DNA of 39,645 nt from Candidatus Bathyarchaeota archaeon (GTDB taxonomy: Archaea; Thermoproteota; Bathyarchaeia; Bathyarchaeales; Bathyarchaeaceae), in contig SOJZ01000040.1 of NCBI GenBank assembly GCA_004376295.1, positions 1 to 39,645 on the forward strand, in the 5' to 3' direction. The translations under genes were made by a program, and so were the position numbers. The stretch's first letter is position 1. Every line of letters starts with the position of its first letter. Under the pieces are notes generated by a model, which saw nothing but the letters and a program-made list of their open reading frames with translations, was not told the origin of the DNA and made no database searches. Below, piece by piece: positions 15,013 through 24,532 of this stretch.

Positions 15013-16178
15013 ATTTGTGCTTCATTAATCCATCAGAAATGCAAAGACCGGAGATATACGGATTGGCCAAGCATCTCCCCAAGAAATATAATATAATCAT
15101 ACTGCAACCATCGAACAAAATAGGTGCAAGCCGAGGTTCTCATCTACATGAAAACATCTACGTTAGATATGTCCCGTCTCTCTTCATGTCTTTCTGCAAT
15201 TCAGAAATAACAATACCGCTTTTTCATTCATGGTTAAAGGAGTTGGTTGCCATAGTTAAGGAAAGGAAATGCGATTTGATACATGTATGTGACTACGAAT
15301 ATCTGACATCTATACTGCCTCTATTAGTCAAACAAATCAACGTTCCAACATTAATAGTAAATGATGCTCTAATAGGCATAAAGGGCTATTCTTTTGGGTC
15401 GCCCATAGTAGATGGGTTATCGCGGATTTATACTTCAACCATAGGAAAAAAAGTTCTTAAAAAATATGATAAGGTTGTTGTGTTGTACTCAAAGCTTGCA
15501 GAAGAAGTGCATAAGCTTGGCGTTCCTGATGAAAAAGTTGCCGTGATACCAAACGGTATCGACGTCGATAAAATAGATCGTTACAGCAAGAATGTGAACA
15601 TTAGTCACGTTCGTCGCAAGTACGGTCTGAGAGACGATGAACGAGTGATTTTATATGTGGGGCGTTTGGTTAGAGTCAAACGGGTGCACATAGTTATAGA
15701 AATGATCAATAGGTTGTTAGAGAATGACTATGCGATAAAAGCGCTGATCGTCGGAGATGGCCCTCTGCGTAGTGAACTTGAGAACTTGGCATCTTCAGCA
15801 AGAAGTAACGTCGTCTTCACTGGATTCCTTTACGGGAAAGAAAAATACGACTGTTATGCAATAGCAGATCTATTCATGTTGCCCTCTTTATCTGAGGGTC
15901 TGCCGACGGTATTGCTTGAAGCCGCTGCCATGGGATTACCGTCAATAGCCACAAATGTCAATGGAGTACCTGATATAGTGGTTCGCAATAAAACAGGTTT
16001 TTTAGTTGATGACTCAGATATATCCTCTTTTACTGAGTACGCTACGACCTTATTCGAACAGGAAAAGTTGGCCAAAGAAATGGGCAAAAATGCTAGAGAA
16101 CACGTGGAAAAGAATTTTTCGTGGAGTATCATTACAGAGAAGTATGAGGAAATCTACGAAAGCTTAGCAAACCGGTAG
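15009..16178 (+). CDS. GT4 glycosyltransferase
   Basis: 389 residues, ATG overlapping the upstream TGA by four bases. The GT-B fold ends with the donor-binding half: VIPNGIDVDKIDR, ILYVGRLVRVKRVHI, LIVGDGPLR and the E-x7-E motif in SEGLPTVLLEAAAMGLP. There are no membrane helices, so it probably acts at the cytoplasmic face on a lipid-linked acceptor. GT4 members are retaining transferases, but the sugar cannot be assigned here. Confidence 0.92.
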   Translation: MNLCFINPSEMQRPEIYGLAKHLPKKYNIIILQPSNKIGASRGSHLHENIYVRYVPSLFMSFCNSEITIPLFHSWLKELVAIVKERKCDLIHVCDYEYLTSILPLLVKQINVPTLIVNDALIGIKGYSFGSPIVDGLSRIYTSTIGKKVLKKYDKVVVLYSKLAEEVHKLGVPDEKVAVIPNGIDVDKIDRYSKNVNISHVRRKYGLRDDERVILYVGRLVRVKRVHIVIEMINRLLENDYAIKALIVGDGPLRSELENLASSARSNVVFTGFLYGKEKYDCYAIADLFMLPSLSEGLPTVLLEAAAMGLPSIATNVNGVPDIVVRNKTGFLVDDSDISSFTEYATTLFEQEKLAKEMGKNAREHVEKNFSWSIITEKYEEIYESLANR

Positions 16179-16228
16179 TTTGGGATGCGTGATGACGTCT
16201 TTCTCTTTGCGTTTGATGTGTTTGTCAA

Positions 16229-16879
16229 ATGATTGAAGCTGACTTGCATATTCATTCACGCCATTCTTTTGACTCGCTCCTCAGCCCGCGCACTATCATA
16301 AAAACAGCTTTGAAAAAAGGTTTGTCAGCAATAGCTGTAGCGGACCATAACACTGTGAAGGGAGCTCTAGAAACAATTAGAGAGGCCGCTTCAACGCGTC
16401 TTCTTGTGATTCCGGCCATTGAAGTCGAAACTAATGCAGGTCATATCTTGGGGCTCTTTGTTGAAAATGATTTCAAAACACGAGAAATCGATGAAGTAAT
16501 TGATGAGATCAGAAATCAAGGAGGGATAACCGTTTTGTTGCATCCCGCCAGAATACGCGGAAGCAGAACGAAAAAAGTCGTAGACAAAGTCGATGTCATC
16601 GAGGCATTAAATGGAAGAACTTGCCACTCCGGAAACCTTAAGGCAAAAGATCTCGCCTTACGATTTAACAAACCGATGATAGCAGGAAGCGATGCCCATC
16701 TGAGGTTTGAAATAGGGTGTGTACGGACAATCGTGGAGTGCGACCCTAGCACCCTAGAAGACGTCAAGAAACACATAATCAATGGCAAAAGAGTGCTTGT
16801 TGGCAGAGAATCCTTCTGTTTTGTTCATGTGTTCAGCTTCGGAATACAAATATTCAAATATGCCTTGCGCCGAATCTGA
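16229..16879 (+). CDS. PHP-domain metal-dependent phosphoesterase
   Basis: 216 residues. The PHP metal ligands are complete: H7xH9 in DLHIHSRHS, ADHN near residue 40, the Glu in PAIEVET, the His in LLHPAR and GSDAH. Such domains hydrolyse phosphate esters with two or three metal ions. Length matches small stand-alone PHP proteins. It lies within the glycosyltransferase cluster, so it may dephosphorylate a glycan or lipid intermediate, or be a regulatory phosphatase as in bacterial capsule loci. The gene starts 50 bases after the GT4 stop. Confidence 0.85.
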   Translation: MIEADLHIHSRHSFDSLLSPRTIIKTALKKGLSAIAVADHNTVKGALETIREAASTRLLVIPAIEVETNAGHILGLFVENDFKTREIDEVIDEIRNQGGITVLLHPARIRGSRTKKVVDKVDVIEALNGRTCHSGNLKAKDLALRFNKPMIAGSDAHLRFEIGCVRTIVECDPSTLEDVKKHIINGKRVLVGRESFCFVHVFSFGIQIFKYALRRI

Positions 16880-16976
16880 GGTTTTGTGGCTTGTCAAGGT
16901 CTTCGTCTCCGACACTTCAGAAAAGACGCGTTAGAATAGGTATCACACCTTTACCTTTCATCTAAGGTTCGGCAAC

Positions 16977-18149
16977 ATGGATATAGCATATCTAACTCAT
17001 TATTTCCCGCCCGCTGGATTCGCAGCTGCTATCAATACGTATGAAATAGTAAGTAGGCTGGCGAAAAGAGGTCATAGAATGCTTGTGTTTAGCCAACCAA
17101 CTTTTAGCCGATACACCGCCCCAGCTCCGGTTTCTGAAGTAGAGTGGCCGGAGAACATAGAGGTACACCAATCTTTTCTGACTCCACTCTATCTAAGCAT
17201 TCTGGCCCCTCACATTATTAATACACTTAGAGCATTGAGAAACAAATGCGACATGGTGATAACTCAATTTCATCCTATTCATTTTGCATCTCTTGGGGGT
17301 CTATTTCTGAAGGTTTTTAAAGACATGCCTTGGCTGGTGAAGGTTCATGACATGATTCGTGATTCGTCTCTCCGAAGCGGTTCTTGCGAAAAAATGATTA
17401 CACATTCTTGGTGTAAGCTTTTTCTAGAATATGTGGGAAAAAAGGCAGATCGACTGTTGGTTTTAACCAATGAACTGCGAAGCCTCCTTGAGGAACATGG
17501 CTACCCACAGGACAAAGTTGCCGTGATTCCTAACGGCGTTGACACCAATCTTTTTAGTCCTCAAGCGTCAGAGGATGAATACAACTCCAGCAAAACTATT
17601 TTATACATTGGGAGTATGATGCCTGAAGATGGGATTGACTACTTGATCAGAGCTTTCTCTCTCTTGGATAAAGAGAATCAACTAAACCTTGTAGTGATTG
17701 GAGATGGCCCTGAACGTTTACACCTTTTTGAATTGGTGAAGAGGTTGAAGTTGGGAAAAAAAGTAACTTTTTATAGATACATCCCCCATGATTTGATTCC
17801 AGAATTTATTGGAGATGCATACATCACTGTGGGGCCTCTTCGCCTCTCTCCTATCAACAGTTACACTATACCCACAAAACTTTTAGAGTATTTTGCGTGT
17901 GGAAAACCCGTTGTCTCGGCACCTGTGTCTAAAGATATCCTAATAAATGGATTCAACGGCTTAGTTGTGAAGAAGATAACTCCGGAAGAGATTGCCGAAA
18001 AGTTTTCAATGCTCATCGAGGATGAAAAATCGGCAGCACACATGGGGAAAAATGCCCGACAACTTGTTGTTGAAAAATATGATTGGGAAAAAATCGTAAC
18101 TCAAATTGAAAAGGAAATGCGCGACGTTGGATCGTACAGATTTTATTAA
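16977..18149 (+). CDS. GT4 glycosyltransferase
   Basis: 390 residues. The N-terminal half carries the Rossmann start (IAYLTHYFPPAGFAA) and the C-terminal half has VIPNGVDTNLFSP, TILYIGSMMPEDGIDYLI, VVIGDGPERLHL and a modified E-x7-E around IPTKLLEYFACGKPVVS. No membrane helix. The gene overlaps the start of the large GT-C-like gene by 44 bases, so the pair is probably co-translated. Sugar specificity unknown. Confidence 0.9.
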   Translation: MDIAYLTHYFPPAGFAAAINTYEIVSRLAKRGHRMLVFSQPTFSRYTAPAPVSEVEWPENIEVHQSFLTPLYLSILAPHIINTLRALRNKCDMVITQFHPIHFASLGGLFLKVFKDMPWLVKVHDMIRDSSLRSGSCEKMITHSWCKLFLEYVGKKADRLLVLTNELRSLLEEHGYPQDKVAVIPNGVDTNLFSPQASEDEYNSSKTILYIGSMMPEDGIDYLIRAFSLLDKENQLNLVVIGDGPERLHLFELVKRLKLGKKVTFYRYIPHDLIPEFIGDAYITVGPLRLSPINSYTIPTKLLEYFACGKPVVSAPVSKDILINGFNGLVVKKITPEEIAEKFSMLIEDEKSAAHMGKNARQLVVEKYDWEKIVTQIEKEMRDVGSYRFY

Positions 18150-21100
18150 ACATTTTCTTCTGATGTTAGCGGGACTATTAGTCTTCGCTTGGACAATCTA
18201 TTTTATGATTAGTCCCTTTAAGTTCGCTCTCGGGTTAACACTTTTTGTAATTACCATCGTCGTTGGGAAGTTTCTACTTAGCGAAAATGGAAATCCGCCG
18301 AAGATTGGAGGAAGACAAAAAAGACCAGCAAAGTTTTTTGGTCGGGTTTCAACCGAGTTCTTGGTCACAGTTTCCTTCGTTATTTCGTTGGTCATAATAT
18401 TCTTGGTTCCTCCTATAAAAGGGCAGATTTTTGCCGAATGGTTTGCTCTGCCATTGCCAAATGTTGCCAGATTAATAGCGGCTTTCGGCATCAACTTCTT
18501 TCCTGGTTATATCGTCTTGGCTATTGTGGGCAAACATGAACTTGGCAGGTTACAGAAACTGGTAACGTCGTACCTTCTAAGTCTGTTCATATTGACTATC
18601 ATTGGGTTCTTAAGCGCCCAATTGGTGGGCATTATAGACGACTCACTTGTTGAAGCTATGCTTCTTACGTGTACAGTATTAGTTGTGATCTACTTTTCCA
18701 AGCGTCTCATCCGTCGAAAGTCTACAATCGGAAGCTTGAAATCAGCTATATCCTCAGATGTGGCGGAAAGAAATTTGCTGCCATCATTGCTTGTGGCTCT
18801 CGCCATACTATTTATGGGCATTTGGCTTTGGTGGATGTATGACCGAATAGACTTTTTCATAGGTGGAGCCGGTTCGGATATGTGGCGCCATCATGGTTTT
18901 GCTCAATCTTTTCTCGATTACAAAGCTTTTACTTGGTTGCACATTCCGTGGTGGTTTCATTTATACTTGTCGAGTTTCGTTAGGATGTCCGGTGCCCCAT
19001 CAGCCAACGCCTACCTAACATTGTACCCTTTGATCGCTGTCGCGGTGCTGTCCTTCTATGTCATGGCTTCAGGCTTCTTTAAAGATAAGAGGATTGTTTC
19101 TCTGGCAACTCTTTCCTACGCTATCTTCTCTGGGCCTGCATGGCTTTACGCCTTCTATCTAAGAAACTTCGGTCCAGCAATAGACTATGACGCTTGGATT
19201 TCGATCATCCGTGAGGTTGGAGATAAGTTCCTTTATCAAGGATGGTATCCTCCCTTCATATTGGGTTTCAACGCAGCCATTATTGCCTATACATCTCTTT
19301 GGTGGATGTTACATGCCACGTGGCGGTTGGACCTGCAACGCAAGTTCAACGTGTTTCTAATGAGCGCAATTTTTGCAATGAGCTACTTGTTACATGCCAT
19401 AGATCCAATAATTTTTGTGGTTTACCTAGTCGCGGTCTTGCTTTCCTGCCTAATAACTCAAAACATGGAAGGGAAAAAAAGAGTTAGACGAGCAGCTTTA
19501 TCGGTTCTAATCGGACTTGGAATTGTAGCTGTCATCGACCTTTCTTTGACGTCTCAATACGATCACTTCAACCGGATCAGCTTCACGCCCATAGCGTCAA
19601 ATTATTATTACTTCAGCAGTCCAAGCTTCTACACTCTTTTGCTTACTTCAATGGTGATTGTGGCATTAACTTATGGTAGGCTTATTGAGAACAAGATTAT
19701 AACAGTGCACCACTCGATACGTAGAAAGATAGCAGCCAAATATGTGGTTTCCGTGAAAAGACATCTATCGGAAGTAATGTTTTTTGTATATGGAGTCTCG
19801 CTAATCCTCTTTATCATCTATCTTCCTTCACTTACAGTTAAGACTACAGGCTATGGGTGGGTTCCATGGTATGTTTACCCAGTCATACTCGGGATTCCCT
19901 TTTTAATTGGTTTGTTGGGAATAGCCTTGGTTTTGCTTAAATGGGCTGAAGTTGAGGCGAAGACTAAACAAACTGTTTTTTCTTTCACTCTGGCGATTGT
20001 TCTGCTTTTCATACTTGGAAAAATTACATCGTTTGTGAACGAAAAGTTCTTTTGGACGGGTTTTTGGGAAAGGCGAGCTTTGAGTTACATGTTTCCGATA
20101 GTAAGCATTTTGATGGCATTCGCATTGGTGACTGTTTTTAGTCGTGTAAACATAAAAAGACGTTATGGTGTGAAGGATGCGGCTAGAATCGGTGGAGTAT
20201 CGCTTTTAACATCGCTCATAATACTTGGCAGTGTTTCTTCTACTCTGATGGCTGGAGATTTTGCATCTCAAGTCTTTTATACAGTTAGTTTGACTGGAGA
20301 GGAGTTGGAAGCCTTAAACTACTTGCACTATTCGTTGCCTAACGGCGAAAGAGCTGCATATATGAATCGACGTACAGGCGTAGATTATATTCGTGTCTTT
20401 GCAAGCGACAAATGGACAGATAATCCGAGCCAGTGGTTAGGGCAACTTTATTACTCCCCAAGCAGCATCCTTGCTTCCATCGACCGAACAGACGCTAGGT
20501 TTCTATACATAAACCGTATACGTGATTCGCAAGACTTGGAGAAGAACGTCTTTGTTCAGCAACTAATTAAGGTGCTTCCAATGGAATTTAATAATTCCGA
20601 AGTGGCAATTTATTCGATTCCGTCTTTACGCATGCCTTCACCTTTGTCTTCGTCGGCCGTGATTTCCGCTGAGAATAGAGAAGGTGCTTCCAATGATGCT
20701 TACGTTTTATGGTTCTTTACGCTTATGATGAGCGGACACTCTTATTCGGTGATCGCTAATGTTTCTGATACGCACGTTCTAGATGCAGCGCAGACTATCA
20801 TAGTATCATATGATCCGCTTCCAGTGGAGGAAGAAATAGGGCAATTGCTGAACTGGGTTTCCCAAGGTGGTCATTTAGTAGTTTCGAACACTAATCCCTA
20901 TGGTACGTTTGCTGAATTGTTCGGCTTGACCTCAAAGTTCTCTCTTGTAAATTGTGATTCCATAGATGACTGGGAGACATTATATAAACGTGGTGAAATA
21001 TTTCTTGAAACCGCAATCACGAGGGAAGGCTCTGCAAGTTTGAGGCTGCAAAATAACCAATCCTCATGGGAAGAATGGATCTATACGCCACCGACTCCTT

Positions 21101-21729
21101 GGAATTTAACTCAAAAGGATTACATAGGCATATGGGTTTATGGTACTGGTGGCGGGCCCCAGTGGTACCTATATCTGGCTGATTCATATGGTAATGAGAA
21201 ATACTACCGATATGATCTTTCGGATTTTGATTATGAAACTAGGACCTATTTTCCACGCTTTACTGGATGGAAACTGCATCTTATTCCTATAAAGGAATAT
21301 TTTGGTGGATTAGATTTGTCGGCTATCCAGAAGTTAAGAATAAGAACTGGTGGGCCGAAGGGGTTCGTGCTACCGGTAAACATACTTATCGATGATGTCT
21401 TTGTGTTAGAGAGAGTGCGCGAGAAAAGTAGTGAAGAACAGTTAACCGTTATGGTTAATGGTGTTCAAGGTTTGACAGGCATGGATTTGCCTACTATTGA
21501 AGTTGAGGACCTAGGTCTGAATGTAACTGGAAAGGTTGTTGCAAACTACACTTGGGACGGGGTGCCTGTTGCTCTCTTCGCTGTACAAAAGGAAATCGAT
21601 AGTGGAAAGGTGACGTATCTTAATATTAACTTACTCTATCAGTCTATAACCTCTGAGCGTAGTGGATTCTCTTCTCCACATGAAACGCTAACCAAAATTC
21701 TTGCCACAATAGGCATTGGAGCTAACTAA
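18106..21729 (+). CDS. Giant GT-C-like membrane protein with extracellular GATase-like and jelly-roll domains
   Basis: 1207 residues from TTG 18106; TTG 18127 is an alternative with AAAGGA upstream. About 15 membrane helices cover residues 15-730. A short acidic motif after a helix (GAGSDMWRHHGF, Asp258) matches the first-loop Asp of GT-C transferases that use lipid-phosphate sugars. The C-terminal ~470 residues are extracytoplasmic. A class I amidotransferase-like segment (ISYDP..., NWVSQGGHLVVSNTN, near residues 890-940) seems to be interrupted by a jelly-roll carbohydrate-binding-like domain (about 945-1105) before ending with VALFAVQKEIDSGKVTYLNI. The secreted protein at 24533 has both modules. 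Probable role: glycan transfer or polymerisation outside the membrane. Sequence-level assignment only. Confidence 0.7.
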   Translation: MKRKCATLDRTDFIKHFLLMLAGLLVFAWTIYFMISPFKFALGLTLFVITIVVGKFLLSENGNPPKIGGRQKRPAKFFGRVSTEFLVTVSFVISLVIIFLVPPIKGQIFAEWFALPLPNVARLIAAFGINFFPGYIVLAIVGKHELGRLQKLVTSYLLSLFILTIIGFLSAQLVGIIDDSLVEAMLLTCTVLVVIYFSKRLIRRKSTIGSLKSAISSDVAERNLLPSLLVALAILFMGIWLWWMYDRIDFFIGGAGSDMWRHHGFAQSFLDYKAFTWLHIPWWFHLYLSSFVRMSGAPSANAYLTLYPLIAVAVLSFYVMASGFFKDKRIVSLATLSYAIFSGPAWLYAFYLRNFGPAIDYDAWISIIREVGDKFLYQGWYPPFILGFNAAIIAYTSLWWMLHATWRLDLQRKFNVFLMSAIFAMSYLLHAIDPIIFVVYLVAVLLSCLITQNMEGKKRVRRAALSVLIGLGIVAVIDLSLTSQYDHFNRISFTPIASNYYYFSSPSFYTLLLTSMVIVALTYGRLIENKIITVHHSIRRKIAAKYVVSVKRHLSEVMFFVYGVSLILFIIYLPSLTVKTTGYGWVPWYVYPVILGIPFLIGLLGIALVLLKWAEVEAKTKQTVFSFTLAIVLLFILGKITSFVNEKFFWTGFWERRALSYMFPIVSILMAFALVTVFSRVNIKRRYGVKDAARIGGVSLLTSLIILGSVSSTLMAGDFASQVFYTVSLTGEELEALNYLHYSLPNGERAAYMNRRTGVDYIRVFASDKWTDNPSQWLGQLYYSPSSILASIDRTDARFLYINRIRDSQDLEKNVFVQQLIKVLPMEFNNSEVAIYSIPSLRMPSPLSSSAVISAENREGASNDAYVLWFFTLMMSGHSYSVIANVSDTHVLDAAQTIIVSYDPLPVEEEIGQLLNWVSQGGHLVVSNTNPYGTFAELFGLTSKFSLVNCDSIDDWETLYKRGEIFLETAITREGSASLRLQNNQSSWEEWIYTPPTPWNLTQKDYIGIWVYGTGGGPQWYLYLADSYGNEKYYRYDLSDFDYETRTYFPRFTGWKLHLIPIKEYFGGLDLSAIQKLRIRTGGPKGFVLPVNILIDDVFVLERVREKSSEEQLTVMVNGVQGLTGMDLPTIEVEDLGLNVTGKVVANYTWDGVPVALFAVQKEIDSGKVTYLNINLLYQSITSERSGFSSPHETLTKILATIGIGAN

Positions 21730-21820
21730 GGCAAAAGCAGTTTTACTGGCAACTCATGTTTTAGGAAAATTAGTTAAGTAGCGACAAAAAGGTTGGGGAG
21801 GTCTACATACGCGGATCAAG

Positions 21821-22936
21821 ATGAGGATATTAATAGTAACCCCAGACTATCCAAACACTTTGAACCCTAACACTCATGGGTTTATCCACTCTCGAGCAAA
21901 AATATACAAGAATGTTGGAAACCACGTGAAAGTCTTTGTTCCCTCTGGTCGTCAGACATTATTAACTTACAACTACGAGGATATAAATGTAATAAAAGCA
22001 TCCCTTGGTCAATTAATAAGCGTAGTGAACGACTTCAACCCAGATGTTATAACAGTCCACAAACCAAAAGGCGCATGGTGTTCCAGTTTAATGAAAGTAG
22101 ACAGACCTATTGTTTCTTGGATTCATGGTGCCGAAGCCCTTTTCACGGCTCTACATCATTACCATTTTCCACTCTCTGTTCGTGATTCTGTCTTGAAAGG
22201 TATAAGCTTAATCATTGACCCGATCAAGCTTGGATTGTTAAGGCGATTTTTACTACTGTCGACAGCTGTCGTATATGTCTCCCAATGGATGAAAACAATG
22301 ACCGAAAAATACGCTCTGGTAAAGCATCCATCTAGTTTTGTTATCCCTAATCCTATAGATGTAGACCTTTTTAGACCTCTGAATTTTGACTTACTAGAAA
22401 AACTAAATAGAGGTGTTTCTGTCAGAGGGCTGGGTTGGAAATACGGAATCGACATTGCAATCAGAGCATATTCAAATTTAAAAGAAACTGGTCTTACGAT
22501 TGTGGGAAGTGGCTCCTTGGAAAAATATCTACGGAAACTTGCGGTAATCTGCAAGTCGAATGTCAAGTTTATCGCCAAGGGATTTCCACATGAAAGATTA
22601 CCCACGCTTTATGGCGAATTTGGATATTTTGTTGCGCCTAGTAGAACAGAGGCGCAAGGCGTCGCGATGTGTGAAGGAATGGCTTGCGGGCTTCCAGTGG
22701 TGGCCACAAACGTCGGTGGGATTCCAGAGTTTGTCAAAGATAGATTCAATGGATTGCTTGTGTCGCCTGAGGATCCATTGGAACTAAGAAAAGCGATTAC
22801 ACTTCTAATTTCAGACCGTGAACTCTATGTAAATATGTCTAATAACGCAATACGTTTTGTAAAAGATAACCTATCGCACCCCAAGATATATCAAAAAGAA
22901 TACGAAATTTTCAAACAAGCTCAAGAAATACGCTAA
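21821..22936 (+). CDS. GT4 glycosyltransferase
   Basis: 371 residues, ATG preceded by GGGGAGG at about 21795. The N-terminal half starts ILIVTPDYPNTLNPNTHGF and includes WIHGAEALF; the C-terminal half has VIPNPIDVDLFRP, VSVRGLGWKYGIDIAIRAY, TIVGSGSLEK and E-x7-E in RTEAQGVAMCEGMACGLP. It is one of four GT4 enzymes in the window. It ends near a small, uncertain frame at 22964 and the enolase-family gene. Confidence 0.9.
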   Translation: MRILIVTPDYPNTLNPNTHGFIHSRAKIYKNVGNHVKVFVPSGRQTLLTYNYEDINVIKASLGQLISVVNDFNPDVITVHKPKGAWCSSLMKVDRPIVSWIHGAEALFTALHHYHFPLSVRDSVLKGISLIIDPIKLGLLRRFLLLSTAVVYVSQWMKTMTEKYALVKHPSSFVIPNPIDVDLFRPLNFDLLEKLNRGVSVRGLGWKYGIDIAIRAYSNLKETGLTIVGSGSLEKYLRKLAVICKSNVKFIAKGFPHERLPTLYGEFGYFVAPSRTEAQGVAMCEGMACGLPVVATNVGGIPEFVKDRFNGLLVSPEDPLELRKAITLLISDRELYVNMSNNAIRFVKDNLSHPKIYQKEYEIFKQAQEIR

Positions 22937-22963
22937 TGCATATGAAGGAGAAAGATTGAAAAC

Positions 22964-23122
22964 ATGAAGAAGAAAGTTGTTACTATAAAGGATTACATTG
23001 TGAGCACACAAATTACAGTTTGTTCAAACGGGAATACGTTCGTAGCTGGATGTCGTTGTATCACTTCTCAGCTTTTGTTCCAACAAAGCTTTGGTAGTTT
23101 GTGGATGCTTTTCCATGACTAG
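22964..23122 (+). CDS. Possible 52-residue leader frame, doubtful
   Basis: An ATG frame encodes about 52 residues beginning MKKKVVTIKDYIVS and containing three Cys (VCSNG, GCRC). AAGGAG lies at about 22945, a rather long spacing from the ATG. The stop overlaps the start of the enolase-family gene. It may be a coupling leader or simply chance in a short spacer; no homology can be judged by eye. Confidence 0.2.
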   Translation: MKKKVVTIKDYIVSTQITVCSNGNTFVAGCRCITSQLLFQQSFGSLWMLFHD

Positions 23123-24332
23123 GATAATAAGTATCGCATTAAGCGTTCTCAAGATTCCAGTTGATATCCATCTGAGTACTGGAAGAGTCAGTTCTACTTC
23201 TCACTTGATAGTCCGAATCCAAGCTGGTGGTGTAAAGGGAATTGGAGAAGGAACACCATATCTAACCGAAATTTACAATGTTTACGCACTCGGTGAAATA
23301 ATTGCGGGAGCATTGAAAGGAAAAGACGTAATTGAAGCCCTAGAAATATTGCCGAAAATGCAGCAGAGAATGACTTCAGATGCTCGCTTCGATTATGGCC
23401 CGTTCCTTGCATATGAAACTGCTTTAATGGATATTTTAAGCAAGACCAACTATGTGCCTTTCTCTAAATTGCTAGGAGGAACATTTAGAGACACAATTCC
23501 TGTCTGTGGCACAATTTCTTTATGGGACACTTACAAAATGGCTAAGGTTGCAGAGAAATGGGTTTTTAAGAAAAAAGTTAACCATCTGAAGGTCAAGGTC
23601 TCAGGCGTCGTTGAGAGAGACGCTACAAACCTACGTTGCATTAGAGATGCTATAGGTTATGATGTGCTATTACGTATTGACGCAAACCAAGCATATAAAG
23701 ATGTGAAGAAAGCAGCTGAGTCTATTAAAAAACTTGAGAAGTTTGAGATTGGAATAGTCGAACAACCCATAAAATGGCAGGATTTAGACGGACTACGAAA
23801 TTTAAGGAAACTCGTAGCTCCCAAAATAATGGTCGATGAAAGCTTGAGAAAACCCTCCGATATTGATCTAATCGCTGAAAAAGAAGCAGCTGACATCATA
23901 AATTTCCATCCTTCAAAATTGGGATGCTTGACAGTTACTAAGAGGGCAATAGAAAAAACACTAGACTTGGGACTTGAGTACATGATCGGGTCTGCTCCGC
24001 TGACAGGAGTCGGTGTCGCATCTCTTCTACATCTGGCCGCCTCAATCGAGAAGCTATGCTATCCAAATGAGGAAGTCGGGTTATACGAGGAATTCGGAAG
24101 AGACATAATTTCGAACCCATTGAAAGTACGCGACGGTCACCTGCGCCTTCCTACGGGATGCGGATTAGGAGTCGTTTTAGACGAAAAAAATCTTAGCGAA
24201 TATGAGATGAATTTGAACTCGTTGAAGTTGCCTTTAATGGACTTTGCATACTTCATATATGGTAAGTCTCCTTTGTCTATACAAGAACATATTAAAAAAA
24301 TATACGGGATGCTAATGACGCGGTTCTTATGA
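23115..24332 (+). CDS. Enolase-superfamily enzyme (mandelate racemase/muconate lactonizing type)
   Basis: 405 residues from ATG 23115 (an upstream start at 23091 is less likely, as the first eight residues do not fit the family). The capping domain includes GIGEGTPYLTE. The barrel has the full residue set: K159-V-K161, metal ligands Asp189 (LRIDANQAY), Glu216 (IVEQPI) and Asp241 (MVDESL), and Lys268 in HPSKLGCL. Two opposing Lys point to a racemase, epimerase or cycloisomerase of the MLE subgroup, such as a dipeptide epimerase or N-acylamino acid racemase. It has about 35 extra C-terminal residues. Its place among glycosyltransferases is unusual; it may prepare an amino-acid substituent for the glycan, but that is speculation. 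Confidence 0.85.
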   Translation: MTRIISIALSVLKIPVDIHLSTGRVSSTSHLIVRIQAGGVKGIGEGTPYLTEIYNVYALGEIIAGALKGKDVIEALEILPKMQQRMTSDARFDYGPFLAYETALMDILSKTNYVPFSKLLGGTFRDTIPVCGTISLWDTYKMAKVAEKWVFKKKVNHLKVKVSGVVERDATNLRCIRDAIGYDVLLRIDANQAYKDVKKAAESIKKLEKFEIGIVEQPIKWQDLDGLRNLRKLVAPKIMVDESLRKPSDIDLIAEKEAADIINFHPSKLGCLTVTKRAIEKTLDLGLEYMIGSAPLTGVGVASLLHLAASIEKLCYPNEEVGLYEEFGRDIISNPLKVRDGHLRLPTGCGLGVVLDEKNLSEYEMNLNSLKLPLMDFAYFIYGKSPLSIQEHIKKIYGMLMTRFL

Positions 24333-24458
24333 AGCGTATCTAGAAGTCTTAGACTACACCAACGAAACGCCTAGTTTTTCCTTCACCCCCAAATGTGTAT
24401 TAGAAGTCCACAACGGATAAATGTCATCCTTCCTTGATGCATATGGAATCAAAAACAA

Positions 24459-24466
24459 TTATATTT
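24459..24466 (+). promoter_or_regulatory. TATA-box-like promoter for the secreted protein gene
   Basis: TTATATTT about 70 bases upstream of ATG 24533, with GGTGACGG near 24512 as a possible ribosome binding site. The spacer 24333-24532 holds nothing else recognised. Confidence 0.4.
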
Positions 24467-24532
24467 CGAGGGTCACACGAATCAGGATAGTGAAACGCAA
24501 GGAACAGTTAAGGTGACGGCGGTAACTCACAA

